Source of the DNA: Elstera cyanobacteriorum
GTDB taxonomy: Bacteria > Pseudomonadota > Alphaproteobacteria > Elsterales > Elsteraceae
Direction of reading: 5' to 3'
Assembly (NCBI RefSeq): GCF_002251735.1
Contig: NZ_NOXS01000035.1
Span: 477,528-541,527, forward strand
DNA: 64,000 nucleotides
The notes under the pieces were generated by a model, which ran no database searches, was not told the origin of the DNA, and worked only from the letters and a program-made list of their open reading frames with translations. The translations under genes and the position numbers were made by a program. This document shows, one piece after another, positions 24,802-33,285 of this stretch (position 1 is its first letter; each line of letters begins with the position of its first letter).

Positions 24802-26250
24802 ATGGCCCAGCAGAACGCCCGGCTCGGCGGTAAGCTCCGCCGGTTGCGCCAGTCGCAGAAACTGACCCAAGCCCAGATGGCGGAAGCCCTGGGGCTATCG
24901 GCCAGCTATCTTAATCTGCTGGAGCATAACCAGCGCGCCGTCACCGTCCCAGTGCTGTTGAAGCTGGCCCAGCGCTTTGGCATCGATATCGCCGATTTTA
25001 CCGCCGATGATGATGCGCGCCTGACGTCTGACCTCATGGAAGTTTTCGCCGATCCGCTGTTCGACGGCGCCGACCTTAAAACTGCCGATGTCGAAGAACT
25101 GATCGGCGCTGCCCCCGCCCTGGGGAAAGCTGTCCTGACCCTCTACCAAGCTTTTCGGGCGGGGGGCAGTGCGACTGCCGCCCCGGGCGGCGGCCTTGCG
25201 GAAGATGGCGATACGCCCGTCCCCGTCGGCATGCCGTCGGAGGAGGTGACGGATTTCATTCAGGAGCGGAAGAACTACTTCAAGGAATTAGAAGCCGCCG
25301 CCGACGAGCTGTGGCAACGGGCAGAGCTTTCAGCCGATACCCTCTATGCGGGTCTTGTGAAGACCCTCGGCGAAGCCTATGCCGTCGATGTCATTATCGC
25401 CCCTGCGGCGGCCCTTGGGGGGCTGCTGCGCCAATATGATCCGCGCACCCGCAAGCTGGTTCTGTCCGAACTGCTGCCGCGCCCCAGCCGCACCTTTCAA
25501 CTGGCCCATCAGATCGCCCTGCTGGGTCAGAAACCCTTGCTCGACCGGCTGGTCTCGGGCGGCAAATTCACGACCCAAGAGGCCGATACGCTGGCACGGG
25601 TGGCGCTCGCAAATTATTTCGCCGCCGCCGTGGTCATGCCTTACGAGCGGTTCCTGGCGGCCGCGCGGGAGACCCGGCACGATATCGAAACCCTGGAGCG
25701 GCGGTTCGATACCAGCTTCGAGCAAGTGTGCCACCGGTTGACCAGCCTGCGCCGCCCGGGCCAGCAGGGCATTCCTTTCCATCTGCTGCGCGTCGATGGC
25801 GCCGGGAATATCTCCAAGCGCTTTTCGGCCTCGGGCATTTCCATCGCGCGGTTTGGCGGCGCCTGCCCGCGTTGGAATGTTTATGATGCTTTCTCTACCC
25901 CCGGGTTGCTGCGCCGCCAGGTTAGCCGCATGCCGGAAGGCGGCAGCTTCTTTTGCATCGCCCGCACGGTCGATGGGGTTGGGCGGTCAACCCTGCGCGG
26001 CAATAACGCGCGCGGCGGCGGGCGGCACGCCATCGGCCTTGGGTGTGCCATCTCCTACGCCCGCGAGATCGTCTATGCGGATGGGCTGGATCTTGACGAT
26101 CCGCAGTTGATCACCCCCATCGGGGTTTCCTGCCGGGTCTGCCCGCGCAAGGATTGCGCCGACCGTGCCCATCCCTCCTTGCATCACGCCCTCAGTCTCG
26201 ACGAAAATCGTCGGGCGCTCGCCACCTATATGTCGCCCGAAGGGTCTTAA
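24802..26250 (+). CDS. Short-chain fatty acyl-CoA-responsive regulator (ScfR/RamB family, XRE-type HTH)
   Basis: These regulators sense acyl-CoA esters and control glyoxylate-shunt, propionate or acetate metabolism genes. The 482-residue protein has an XRE helix-turn-helix at about 8-65 (LTQAQMAEALGLSASYLNLLEHNQR). A degenerate ImmA/IrrE-like domain lies at about 180-300, where the peptidase HExxH is replaced (QLAHQIALL). The C-terminal ScfR domain carries SGISIARFGGACPRWN and the cysteine cluster CRVCPRKDC. No target operon is adjacent. An inverted repeat just before the ATG suggests autoregulation. Confidence 0.9.
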   Translation: MAQQNARLGGKLRRLRQSQKLTQAQMAEALGLSASYLNLLEHNQRAVTVPVLLKLAQRFGIDIADFTADDDARLTSDLMEVFADPLFDGADLKTADVEELIGAAPALGKAVLTLYQAFRAGGSATAAPGGGLAEDGDTPVPVGMPSEEVTDFIQERKNYFKELEAAADELWQRAELSADTLYAGLVKTLGEAYAVDVIIAPAAALGGLLRQYDPRTRKLVLSELLPRPSRTFQLAHQIALLGQKPLLDRLVSGGKFTTQEADTLARVALANYFAAAVVMPYERFLAAARETRHDIETLERRFDTSFEQVCHRLTSLRRPGQQGIPFHLLRVDGAGNISKRFSASGISIARFGGACPRWNVYDAFSTPGLLRRQVSRMPEGGSFFCIARTVDGVGRSTLRGNNARGGGRHAIGLGCAISYAREIVYADGLDLDDPQLITPIGVSCRVCPRKDCADRAHPSLHHALSLDENRRALATYMSPEGS

Positions 26251-26258
26251 GATCGCCG

Positions 26259-26564
26259 ATGGCCCCGAAACGCCCCGATTTCCGCATGAAGATCGCCGCC
26301 GCCATCCGCGAGGCCGATACGCGCTATTTCTTCGAAGATTACACGAAGCAGGCCGAAGCCGTGCTGCGGATGCTGGCGAAGGAAGGCTATGTGCTGGTGC
26401 CGGGCCGCCCGTCGGACGAGATCATCGAATACGCCAAAGATAATTTGCCCTATGGCCGACAACGGCCCGAGGATATGCTGCGCTCGCTCTATTCCGTGTT
26501 CATGGATGCCGGGCGCGGGGCGGCCTTCAAGCGTAAGCCGCCGCCCGATGCGGCAGAAACATAA
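26259..26564 (+). CDS. Conserved hypothetical small protein
   Basis: I place the start at ATG 26259, 8 bp after the ScfR-type gene; the product is 101 residues and probably co-transcribed. It is soluble, charged and mostly helical (MKIAAAIREADTRYFFEDYTKQAEAVLRMLAKEGYV and a later RPEDMLRSLYSVFMDAGRG segment, named here only in part). No catalytic motif is visible and I recognise no family. An alternative start is the Met at 26286. Confidence 0.65.
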   Translation: MAPKRPDFRMKIAAAIREADTRYFFEDYTKQAEAVLRMLAKEGYVLVPGRPSDEIIEYAKDNLPYGRQRPEDMLRSLYSVFMDAGRGAAFKRKPPPDAAET

Positions 26565-26736
26565 TTCCCGCCTGCGGAATTTCTAGGAGTGTTTCGGGAA
26601 TCTTCTTCCCCCCGCCCCCAGCATTCGCTAGTGTCGGGTGTTACAAAAAGCTGAGACATAAATCAGCAACACCGCCCAACGGAGGGCCGGGGGCAAGGGA
26701 TAGGGCATGAGTGCCGGGCGCAAATCGGAGGAGACG

Positions 26737-27756
26737 ATGAACAGCGGGCAGCCGACGACCGGCCCTGGCCGTGTGTTTTCTATCGTCATCGTCGATGATG
26801 CACGCCCCAGTACGCTGCTACTGAAAGCCGCCCTGGGCGATTCGGCCAATCTGGCCATCACGCTCTTCACCGATCCGCAGGAAGCCCTGACATGGATCGA
26901 AACCCATCGCCCGGATTTGGTGATCACTGATTACGTGATGCCGGAGATGGATGGTATCGCGCTGGCCCGCCGCATCCGCGCCCTGCCCCACGGCGCCGCC
27001 GTGCCAATCATCATGGCCACCGCGCGGAATGAGGCGGCGGTGCGTACCCTCGCCCTCAGCGCCGGGATCAACGAGTTTCTTGGCAAGCCGGTCGATGGGA
27101 CTGAGTTGCGCGCGCGGGTGCAGAACATGCTGCATCTCCGCGAACAGCACGTCCAGCTTCAGGAAGCGAATAACCGCTTGCAGGCGCTGAACAAAATGCT
27201 GGCGCTGGAAATCGAACAGCGCAAAATTCTGGAAGACGAGTTGCGACGCCTCGCGACGCTGGATGCGCTGACCGGCGCCCTAACGCGCCGCCGCTTCCTG
27301 GAGCTTTTCGATCAAGAACTGGCCCGGCGCAACCGCACCAATCTGCCGCTGAGCGTGCTGATGATCGACCTTGATCACTTCAAGCTGATCAACGACCGCT
27401 TTGGGCACGCGACCGGCGATCTGGCGTTGACGCATTTTTCGGCAGTGTGCAAAGCCTGCCTGCGCACCCATGATCATCTCGGTCGGATGGGCGGGGAGGA
27501 ATTTGCCGCGCTGCTGCCGGAAACCAATATCGAAGACGCGCATGTCGTCGCCGAACGGCTCCGCCGCAGCATTGCCGCCGCGAAAATCAGCCTGACTGAA
27601 GACGAGCATCTTACCCTGACGGTTAGCATCGGTGTTGCCGAATGCTATGGCTTCCAGCCGCCGGAAGCGATTTTGGCAGCAGCCGACCGGGCGCTCTATC
27701 AGGCCAAGCACGCTGGCCGCAACCGCGTAATCCGCGCCCTGCCGCCGGGCGAATGA
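26737..27756 (+). CDS. Diguanylate cyclase response regulator (receiver-GGDEF, PleD-like)
   Basis: It makes the second messenger c-di-GMP from two GTP when its receiver is phosphorylated. The 339-residue protein has a receiver with phospho-acceptor Asp65 (VITDYVMPEMDG) and Lys117 (FLGKPVDG). A coiled linker at about 130-175 follows, then a GGDEF domain with active-site GGEEF at 252-256. The product-inhibition I-site RTHD is at 243-246, the correct 5 residues upstream, so the enzyme should be active and feedback-controlled. I chose the ATG at 26737 because GGAGGAG precedes it; an in-frame ATG lies at 26707. No kinase is adjacent. Confidence 0.93.
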   Translation: MNSGQPTTGPGRVFSIVIVDDARPSTLLLKAALGDSANLAITLFTDPQEALTWIETHRPDLVITDYVMPEMDGIALARRIRALPHGAAVPIIMATARNEAAVRTLALSAGINEFLGKPVDGTELRARVQNMLHLREQHVQLQEANNRLQALNKMLALEIEQRKILEDELRRLATLDALTGALTRRRFLELFDQELARRNRTNLPLSVLMIDLDHFKLINDRFGHATGDLALTHFSAVCKACLRTHDHLGRMGGEEFAALLPETNIEDAHVVAERLRRSIAAAKISLTEDEHLTLTVSIGVAECYGFQPPEAILAAADRALYQAKHAGRNRVIRALPPGE

Positions 27757-27894
27757 TAAGCAGTCGATGCTAATAAGACAGAAACTTGTCCTGTTAGACC
27801 CTGCGGTTACGCAACATTAATTTGATATTCATAGCTTTTACCGCATTCTAAGCGTCGGTCTAATCCAGGCCCTCTTTTTTCGTCGGAGACGATA

Positions 27895-28257
27895 ATGCTG
27901 AAGACGCTTCTCCTGAGTGGCGCCCTCGCCCTTTCCTTGACCGGCGCCGCCCTGGCCCAAGCCAATCTGATTGGCAGCTATAAGGTGACCGGCACCAATA
28001 CCGATGGGTCGGCTTATGACGAAGGCTCGCTGACCATTTCCCAGGAGCCTTCGGGCGCCTATCTGGTGAAGTGGGACGGCGGCGAATACATCGGCATCGG
28101 TCAAGTGTCGGGCGACATTCTCGCTGTTGCCTCTGTCGTGGATCAACGCAACTCCATTATGATTATGAAGATTAATCCCGATGGGTCGGTGAAAGGCCAA
28201 TGGTGGCGGCGGAGCGATGCCGGCACCAAGGGCACGGAAGTCTGGACGAAGAAGTAA
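27895..28257 (+). CDS. Small secreted protein, unknown function
   Basis: The 120-residue product has a signal peptide (MLKTLLLSGALALSLTGAALAQ). The mature region is short and beta-rich (LIGSYKVTGTNTDGSAY, YLVKWDGGEYIGIGQ, GSVKGQWWRRSD), reminiscent of a small lipocalin-like or fibronectin-like barrel. No cysteines are present. A GGAG site lies just upstream. It stands alone and ends in a strong terminator. Confidence 0.7.
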   Translation: MLKTLLLSGALALSLTGAALAQANLIGSYKVTGTNTDGSAYDEGSLTISQEPSGAYLVKWDGGEYIGIGQVSGDILAVASVVDQRNSIMIMKINPDGSVKGQWWRRSDAGTKGTEVWTKK

Positions 28258-28267
28258 GCCTACCAGG

Positions 28268-28292
28268 GGGGTCGCTACGGCGGCCCCTTTTT
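28268..28292 (+). terminator. Rho-independent terminator with a UACG tetraloop
   Basis: An 8-bp stem (28268-28275 with 28280-28287, one G-U pair) closes a C(TACG)G loop, one of the very stable UNCG loops, followed by five T residues. It ends the transcript of the small secreted-protein gene. The last bases overlap the stop codon of the convergent Atu4866-domain gene. Confidence 0.8.
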
Positions 28293-28653
28293 ATTGCCGG
28301 TATAAAATCATCCCGCCGTGATGCAGCACGCCGTCGATGAAATCCCCATCCGCCATAAAGCCGGTATCGTCCCAATACTCAATATGAGTGCCGGTTACGA
28401 CGTAGCGGCCTTCATAGGCCCGCTCGCGGGTGCCGCGCGCTTCGACATAGCGACCGTTCGGCAGCAATTCGTGACGAACGGACTTATCTGCCGTTACCCA
28501 AAGACCGATGAAAGACTGCGGTTCGGCCATTGCGATCTCCTGCGGGCCAAAGAGGAAAGAGGGCGGCTGCGCCGCCCCCGGCAAGGTGAAAAGCGAGAGA
28601 AGCGGGACCAGCCAGCGCAGCAGCGCAGCCGCCCCCCTGCGGTGGCGTTCCAT
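28291..28653 (-). CDS. Atu4866-domain protein with signal peptide
   Basis: After a signal peptide (about 1-28) the protein carries the Atu4866 signature: FIGLWVTADKSVRHELLPNG, then GRYVEARGTRERAYEGRY, HIEYWDDTGFMADG and a final GGMILYR. The fold is a small beta barrel of unknown function. Members often sit next to SDR or AraC genes, as here: it lies 11 bp after the SDR gene and is probably in one operon with it. AAGGAAA is the ribosome binding site. Confidence 0.8.
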   Translation of the reverse strand: MERHRRGAAALLRWLVPLLSLFTLPGAAQPPSFLFGPQEIAMAEPQSFIGLWVTADKSVRHELLPNGRYVEARGTRERAYEGRYVVTGTHIEYWDDTGFMADGDFIDGVLHHGGMILYRQ

Positions 28654-28664
28654 GGGTCTTTTCC

Positions 28665-29399
28665 TTAATAGGGGCTGGCGGTCGGGCGCACGATAATCTC
28701 GCTCAGATCGACCCCAGCGGGCTGATCGACAGCAAAGCCAATCGCCTCGGCAATCGCTTGGGCCGGAAGGGCGATGGACCGGAAATCGGTCATCATTGCC
28801 TTTGCCGAACTGTCGGTGATCGTCTCGGCGAGTTCAGACTCGGTAACGCCCGGCGAAACGACCGTGACGCGGATATCCGTATGCTCTTGCCGCAGCCCTT
28901 CCGAAATCGCCAGCACTGCATATTTCGTTGCGCAGTAAACCCCCGCCTTCGGGAACACCGCATGCCCGGCTATGGAGGCAATATTGATGACCTGGCCGCC
29001 CTTCTGATTCTGCATTACCGGCAGGGCGGCGGCGATCCCATGCAGCACGCCCCGGATGTTGACGTCGATCATTTGGTTCCATTCGTCGATCTTATAGGCG
29101 GCGAAGGGCGAGAGCGGCATGATCCCGGCGTTATTGACGATGACATCCAGCCGCCCGAACTCGGCCACCGCCGCCTGCACAAAGGCTTCGACGCTTGCAA
29201 GATCGGTCACGTCGAGCGCCCGCACGAGGACCGTGCCGCCTGCTGCGCGGATCTCCGCCGCCAAGGCTTCCAACCGGTCGGCGCGCCGCGCCCCGATCAC
29301 TACCCGCGCCCCGCGCGCGGCGAGATGCTTGGCCGTCGCCGCGCCGATCCCACTGCTAGCACCGGTGATGGCAATCACTTTTCCTTGCCCAGTTTCCAT
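28665..29399 (-). CDS. SDR-family NAD(P)-dependent oxidoreductase
   Basis: This is a classical short-chain dehydrogenase/reductase of 244 residues. It has the cofactor motif TGASSGIG (12-19), NNAG (89-92), and the catalytic Ser142, Tyr155 and Lys159. The ARR pattern after the second strand favours NADP(H). I chose METGQGK at 29399, preceded by GGAGAGAG. It is followed by the Atu4866 gene and preceded by an araC gene with an AraC-type site and TATAGA -10 box between them, so the AraC protein probably activates it. The substrate is unknown. Confidence 0.9.
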   Translation of the reverse strand: METGQGKVIAITGASSGIGAATAKHLAARGARVVIGARRADRLEALAAEIRAAGGTVLVRALDVTDLASVEAFVQAAVAEFGRLDVIVNNAGIMPLSPFAAYKIDEWNQMIDVNIRGVLHGIAAALPVMQNQKGGQVINIASIAGHAVFPKAGVYCATKYAVLAISEGLRQEHTDIRVTVVSPGVTESELAETITDSSAKAMMTDFRSIALPAQAIAEAIGFAVDQPAGVDLSEIIVRPTASPY

Positions 29400-29449
29400 G
29401 ATCTCTCTCCACATCATCCCAGGACAACCGCGCCCCGGTGTGAGAGAAA

Positions 29450-29509
29450 TCTATAGTTTTGCGCCAAATTGGCGGTAGATCAGCCCGCCGCCTTTCTTGC
29501 ACGATCCTA
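29450..29509 (-). promoter_or_regulatory. Candidate AraC-activated promoter of the SDR-Atu4866 operon
   Basis: On the minus strand AGGATCG and TGCAAG (29508-29496) are followed by N5 and CGGCGG (29490-29485), matching the motif found at three other sites in this window. A poor -35 (CTACCG, 29478-29473), a 17-bp spacer and a TATAGA -10 (29455-29450) follow, the layout of an activator-dependent promoter. A palindrome GCCAAATTGGC (29463-29473) lies in the spacer. Confidence 0.55.
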
Positions 29510-30418
29510 CAAAGTAGCGCCTGCCGTGGGATCGGCGCGCAGGCGGTCGGTATCGCGCCGGGGCGGGGCGCCGAACAGGCGGCGATATTCGCGGCTGAAC
29601 TGCGACGGGCTTTCGTAACCAACGCTGAACCCCGCCGACGCCGCATCCATCCCCTCCGCGAGAATCAGCCGCCGCGCTTCCTGCAAGCGGATATGTTTCT
29701 GATATTGCAGCGGGCTCATCTGCGTCATCTGCTTGAAGTAGAGATGCAGGGCGGACGGGCTCATCCCCGCCGCATCGGCCACCTCGGCAACCCGCAGGGT
29801 ATCGCGATAGTTCGCCTTGATCCAACCGATGGCCCGGCCTATCCGGGCATCCCGGCTGCCGGGGCGCGCCAGTTGCCGTAGCCGCGCTCCCTGCGGCCCG
29901 GTCAGCAGCCGATAGAGAATTTCCCGCTCAATTAGCGGCCCCAGCACGGGCTGATCGGCGGGCCGATCCAGCAGGCCAAGCAAGCGCAGAAAGGCATCCT
30001 GCAACGGCGCCGTAACCGGACTGAGAAACGCCCCCGGCCCCGCCTCCCGCCCCTCGGCCTTGCCCAGATCAAGGCCGAAAAGGAGATCGTTGATGCCATA
30101 AAGGTCGAGATCGAACCTGAGGCACAGATAGGGCTGGTCGGGCGTTGCCTGGATTACCTGACCGCTCAGCGCGAGATCGACGGAGACGACGAAATAGGTC
30201 GCGGCGTCATAGAGAAAAACCTCCGTCCCCAGCATCACCCGCTTCGCACCCTGCACGATCAAGCAAACGGCGGGTTTATGCAGGATGGGAACGCTATCGG
30301 TCGGCCCTTGCGCGCGAAAAATCGTTAGGTTCGGCAGCGCGGTTGCCGCCATGCCGTCTTCCGGCATATGGCGCAGGGTTGCCGCGATCAACCCTTGGGT
30401 TAGTGCTGCTTCCGGCAT
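29507..30418 (-). CDS. AraC-family transcriptional regulator (AraC_N plus double HTH), paralogue 1
   Basis: The 303-residue protein has an N-terminal cupin-like AraC_N domain (HKPAVCLIVQGAKRVMLGTE near 48-67) and a C-terminal AraC DNA-binding domain with two helix-turn-helix units, the second reading GYESPSQFSREYRRLFGAPP. I chose the ATG at 30418, preceded by GGAGGGAGGGG; a longer frame reaches 30460. It resembles the regulator at 43848-44852 throughout, so the two are paralogues. Its likely target is the downstream SDR-Atu4866 pair. Confidence 0.9.
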   Translation of the reverse strand: MPEAALTQGLIAATLRHMPEDGMAATALPNLTIFRAQGPTDSVPILHKPAVCLIVQGAKRVMLGTEVFLYDAATYFVVSVDLALSGQVIQATPDQPYLCLRFDLDLYGINDLLFGLDLGKAEGREAGPGAFLSPVTAPLQDAFLRLLGLLDRPADQPVLGPLIEREILYRLLTGPQGARLRQLARPGSRDARIGRAIGWIKANYRDTLRVAEVADAAGMSPSALHLYFKQMTQMSPLQYQKHIRLQEARRLILAEGMDAASAGFSVGYESPSQFSREYRRLFGAPPRRDTDRLRADPTAGATL

Positions 30419-30501
30419 GATCCCCTCCCTCCGTTCGTGCCGAACAGGATAGGGACGCACCGCGATAAACGCACGCCCGGCGCGGGGATTTTGGCGAAAC
30501 C

Positions 30502-30528
30502 GGCAAGGGTTTTGGAGGATCGGGCAAG
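30502..30528. promoter_or_regulatory. Candidate AraC-type operator between araC paralogue 1 and the TPR lipoprotein gene
   Basis: Two GGCAAG half-sites (30502-30507 and 30523-30528) are spaced exactly 21 bp, two helical turns, with TGGAGG-ATCG between them. The same half-sites and spacing occur upstream of the iorA, cytochrome c and SDR genes. Here it could control araC paralogue 1 itself. Confidence 0.5.
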
Positions 30529-30640
30529 CGCGGCCCCTCTCGGAACCGTCTTGGTCGGCAAAGGTCGGTCGAGACGCCCCCGGCGGGCTGTGCTATGGGA
30601 AAAAGACTTATTCGTTTCGACGGCTTGGGAGCGGCGTCAC

Positions 30641-32371
30641 GTGCTTTCTCTGACCTCTCGTATCCAGCGCTTGCGGTCGGCGGTTGCCGTCCTGCTGCTT
30701 GGTCCGGCCCTGTCGGCCTGTGCGCAGACCGGCCAGCCGCCCGCGCCCGTCGCCGCGCAGGAACCCGTTCCCATTCAAGCGCAAAGCCCGCTCGGCGCCT
30801 ATCTTGCCAGCAGTGCCGCCGCAACGGCGGGCGATTATGCCGCCGCCGCCGATCTGTCGATGCAGGCGCTGGCCGCCGATCCCGATAATCTCGATCTGAT
30901 GCGCCGCGCCTTCGTCTTCTCGACCGGCGAAGGGCGTATCGAGCAATCGGTGCAACTCGCCCGCCGCCTCGTGCAGCGCGACCCGGAATTCCCGCTGGCG
31001 CAAATGGTGCTGGCCTTCGAAGACGTCGGCGCCGGGCGCCCGGCAGAGGCGGAAAAGCGTATTGCCCGCTTGCCCCGCTCCGGCATCAACAACCTGCTGC
31101 TGCCGGTGGTCGGCGCCTGGATTGCCACCGCCCAGGGCAAATGGGACGCGGCGCAAGCGTCGCTCAAGCCGCTGGCCGATATCTCGCCGCTCGCCGGGCT
31201 GTACGATTATCACACCGCCCTTATCGCCGCCCGCAAAGGCAATCAGGCGGAAACCGAAGCCGCCATCGAAGCCTTGCTGAAAGCCGACGAGACCCCGCCG
31301 CTGCGCATCGTCGAACTCGCGGGCCTGTTTTATGAGAACGCCGGGCGCCCGGACAAAGCCAAGGCGATCTACGACGTTTACCAAAGCCGCAACCCGGACA
31401 CGCTTTACCTCACCAACGCCTATAAGCGCGTTGCCGGAAAAGTCCCACCACCGCGCCTAGCACTGACCGATCGGGAAGGCTTAGCCGAAGCGCTGTTCGA
31501 CGTAGCCTCGCTGATCCAGCGCGAGCGCCAGGGCAATGAGACGGCGTTGATCTACACCCGCCTCGTGCTGCATCTGCGCCCGGATTTTCCGGCGGCGCAA
31601 ATGCTGCTGGCGGAAATTTTGGAGAATCAGAACCGCGAAGCCGCCGCGATCAAGGTCTATCAGACCATCGGGCCAGACTCGCCCTTCCGCTGGGTCGCCC
31701 GCCTGCGCGTGGCGGGTAACCGCGACGCGATGGGCGATACCGACGGCGCCTTGGCCGACCTAAAGCAAATGGCCCTCGAACGGCCCGAGCGCGACGATGC
31801 TTTGGGCTATGCGGGCGACCTGTTGCGCCAGCACAGCCGTTTTGCCGAGGCCGTGACGCTCTACGATAGCGCTTTCGGGCGCATCCCCAAGATCGAGCGC
31901 CGTCACGCGTCGCTGCTGTTCAACCGCGCCATCGCGCTTGAACGCTCCGGCCAAGTGGACCGCGCCATCGAAGACCTGCAACGGGCGCTGAGCCTGGAGC
32001 CGGATCAACCCTATATCCTCAACTACCTCGGCTATACCTGGGTCGATCAGGGCAAGAACCTCGACCAAGGCCGGAAGATGCTGGAAAAGGCCGTGGAACT
32101 GCGCCCGCGCGACGGGGCCATCGTCGATAGTCTGGGCTGGGCCTTCTACCGCCTGGGCGATCTGCCGCGCGCCGTGCGCTGGCTGGAACGGGCGGTGGAA
32201 CTGAAGCCCGGCGATGCCACCGTCAACGATCACCTCGGCGATGTCTATTGGCGCACCGGGCGCCAGCGCGAAGCACGCTTCCAGTGGGAACGGGCGTTGA
32301 AGCTGGGGCCGGAGCCAAAAGATATTCCGCTGATTGAACAAAAGCTAAAGCAGGGCTTGCCGACACCGTGA
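30641..32371 (+). CDS. TPR-repeat lipoprotein
   Basis: The 576-residue product begins with a lipoprotein signal (lipobox LSAC, Cys about residue 27). It then consists of tetratricopeptide repeats from about 50 to the end, clearest at AAIKVYQTIGPDSPFRWVA, VDRAIEDLQRALSLEPDQPY and LPRAVRWLERAVELKPGDA. TPR arrays are protein-binding scaffolds; here they face the periplasm or outer membrane. I chose the GTG at 30641 to give a signal sequence; the frame opens at 30437. It overlaps ispE by 4 bp (GTGA), so translation is probably coupled. Confidence 0.88.
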   Translation: MLSLTSRIQRLRSAVAVLLLGPALSACAQTGQPPAPVAAQEPVPIQAQSPLGAYLASSAAATAGDYAAAADLSMQALAADPDNLDLMRRAFVFSTGEGRIEQSVQLARRLVQRDPEFPLAQMVLAFEDVGAGRPAEAEKRIARLPRSGINNLLLPVVGAWIATAQGKWDAAQASLKPLADISPLAGLYDYHTALIAARKGNQAETEAAIEALLKADETPPLRIVELAGLFYENAGRPDKAKAIYDVYQSRNPDTLYLTNAYKRVAGKVPPPRLALTDREGLAEALFDVASLIQRERQGNETALIYTRLVLHLRPDFPAAQMLLAEILENQNREAAAIKVYQTIGPDSPFRWVARLRVAGNRDAMGDTDGALADLKQMALERPERDDALGYAGDLLRQHSRFAEAVTLYDSAFGRIPKIERRHASLLFNRAIALERSGQVDRAIEDLQRALSLEPDQPYILNYLGYTWVDQGKNLDQGRKMLEKAVELRPRDGAIVDSLGWAFYRLGDLPRAVRWLERAVELKPGDATVNDHLGDVYWRTGRQREARFQWERALKLGPEPKDIPLIEQKLKQGLPTP

Positions 32372-33246
32372 CCGCCGCAACCTTGGCGCCTTTGACCGGT
32401 CTGGCGCCTGCCAAGATCAACCTGTTTCTGCGCGTGCTGGGCCAGCGAGACGATGGCTATCATCGGCTGGACTCGCTGGTCGGCTTTGCCGAGATTGGCG
32501 ATCGGCTGACCGTGGAGGCGGCGCCCGACCTCGCGTTAACCGTCTCCGGCCCCTTTGCCGCCGCGTTGCGCGCCACACCGCCCGACCAGAATTTGGTGCT
32601 GCGCGCTGCCGACGCGCTGCGTACCGCTGCCGGGCGCCCGGACCTGGGAGCAGCATTGCACCTCGAAAAGCATCTGCCCATCGCGTCGGGCATCGGTGGC
32701 GGTTCGGCGGATGCGGCGGCGGCCCTACGACTGCTGGTGAAGCTCTGGGGGCTGGACGCCGAGAGCCTGCCGCTCGCCAAGATTGCCGCCCGCCTGGGCG
32801 CTGATGTGCCCATGTGCCTGCTCGGGCACAGCGCCCGCGTTGGCGGCGTGGGGGAGCTTCTCACCCCCCTCCGTCTGCCGCGCGTGCCGGTCGTGTTGGT
32901 GAACCCTGGGGTGCCGATTGAAACCAAAGCGGCCTTCGGCAAGCGGATCGGCGATTATTCGCTGCCGCTCGTGACCCTGCCCGATCTTGCCACGGCCAGC
33001 GCGATGGCCGACCTAGTGCAGCGCGGTGGGAATGATCTGCTGCGCCCGGCGCTCGCCATCGCCCCCGTGATCGGCGACGTGCTAAAAGCCCTGCGCGGCA
33101 CCCCGCAGTGCCTCGCCGCCGCCCTCTCTGGCAGCGGCGCCACCTGCTTTGGGCTCTTCCCGACCCGCGACGCCCGCACCGAAGCCGCCGCCCGCATCAA
33201 AACCGCCCATCCCGACTGGTGGGTCGCCGGAACCTGGTTGGGATAG
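32368..33246 (+). CDS. ispE: 4-diphosphocytidyl-2-C-methyl-D-erythritol kinase
   Basis: IspE phosphorylates the 2-hydroxyl of CDP-methylerythritol in the MEP pathway to isoprenoids. The 292-residue protein is a GHMP kinase with APAKINLFLRVLGQRDDGYH at the N-terminus, the ATP-binding PIASGIGGGSADAAA loop near 107-121 and a C-terminal SGSGATCFGLF motif. The start is GTG, overlapping the TPR lipoprotein stop. Confidence 0.96.
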   Translation: MTAATLAPLTGLAPAKINLFLRVLGQRDDGYHRLDSLVGFAEIGDRLTVEAAPDLALTVSGPFAAALRATPPDQNLVLRAADALRTAAGRPDLGAALHLEKHLPIASGIGGGSADAAAALRLLVKLWGLDAESLPLAKIAARLGADVPMCLLGHSARVGGVGELLTPLRLPRVPVVLVNPGVPIETKAAFGKRIGDYSLPLVTLPDLATASAMADLVQRGGNDLLRPALAIAPVIGDVLKALRGTPQCLAAALSGSGATCFGLFPTRDARTEAAARIKTAHPDWWVAGTWLG

Positions 33247-33285
33247 GCAGAGCGCCGCCCCTGATCCAGCAAGACCGAGGAGCCG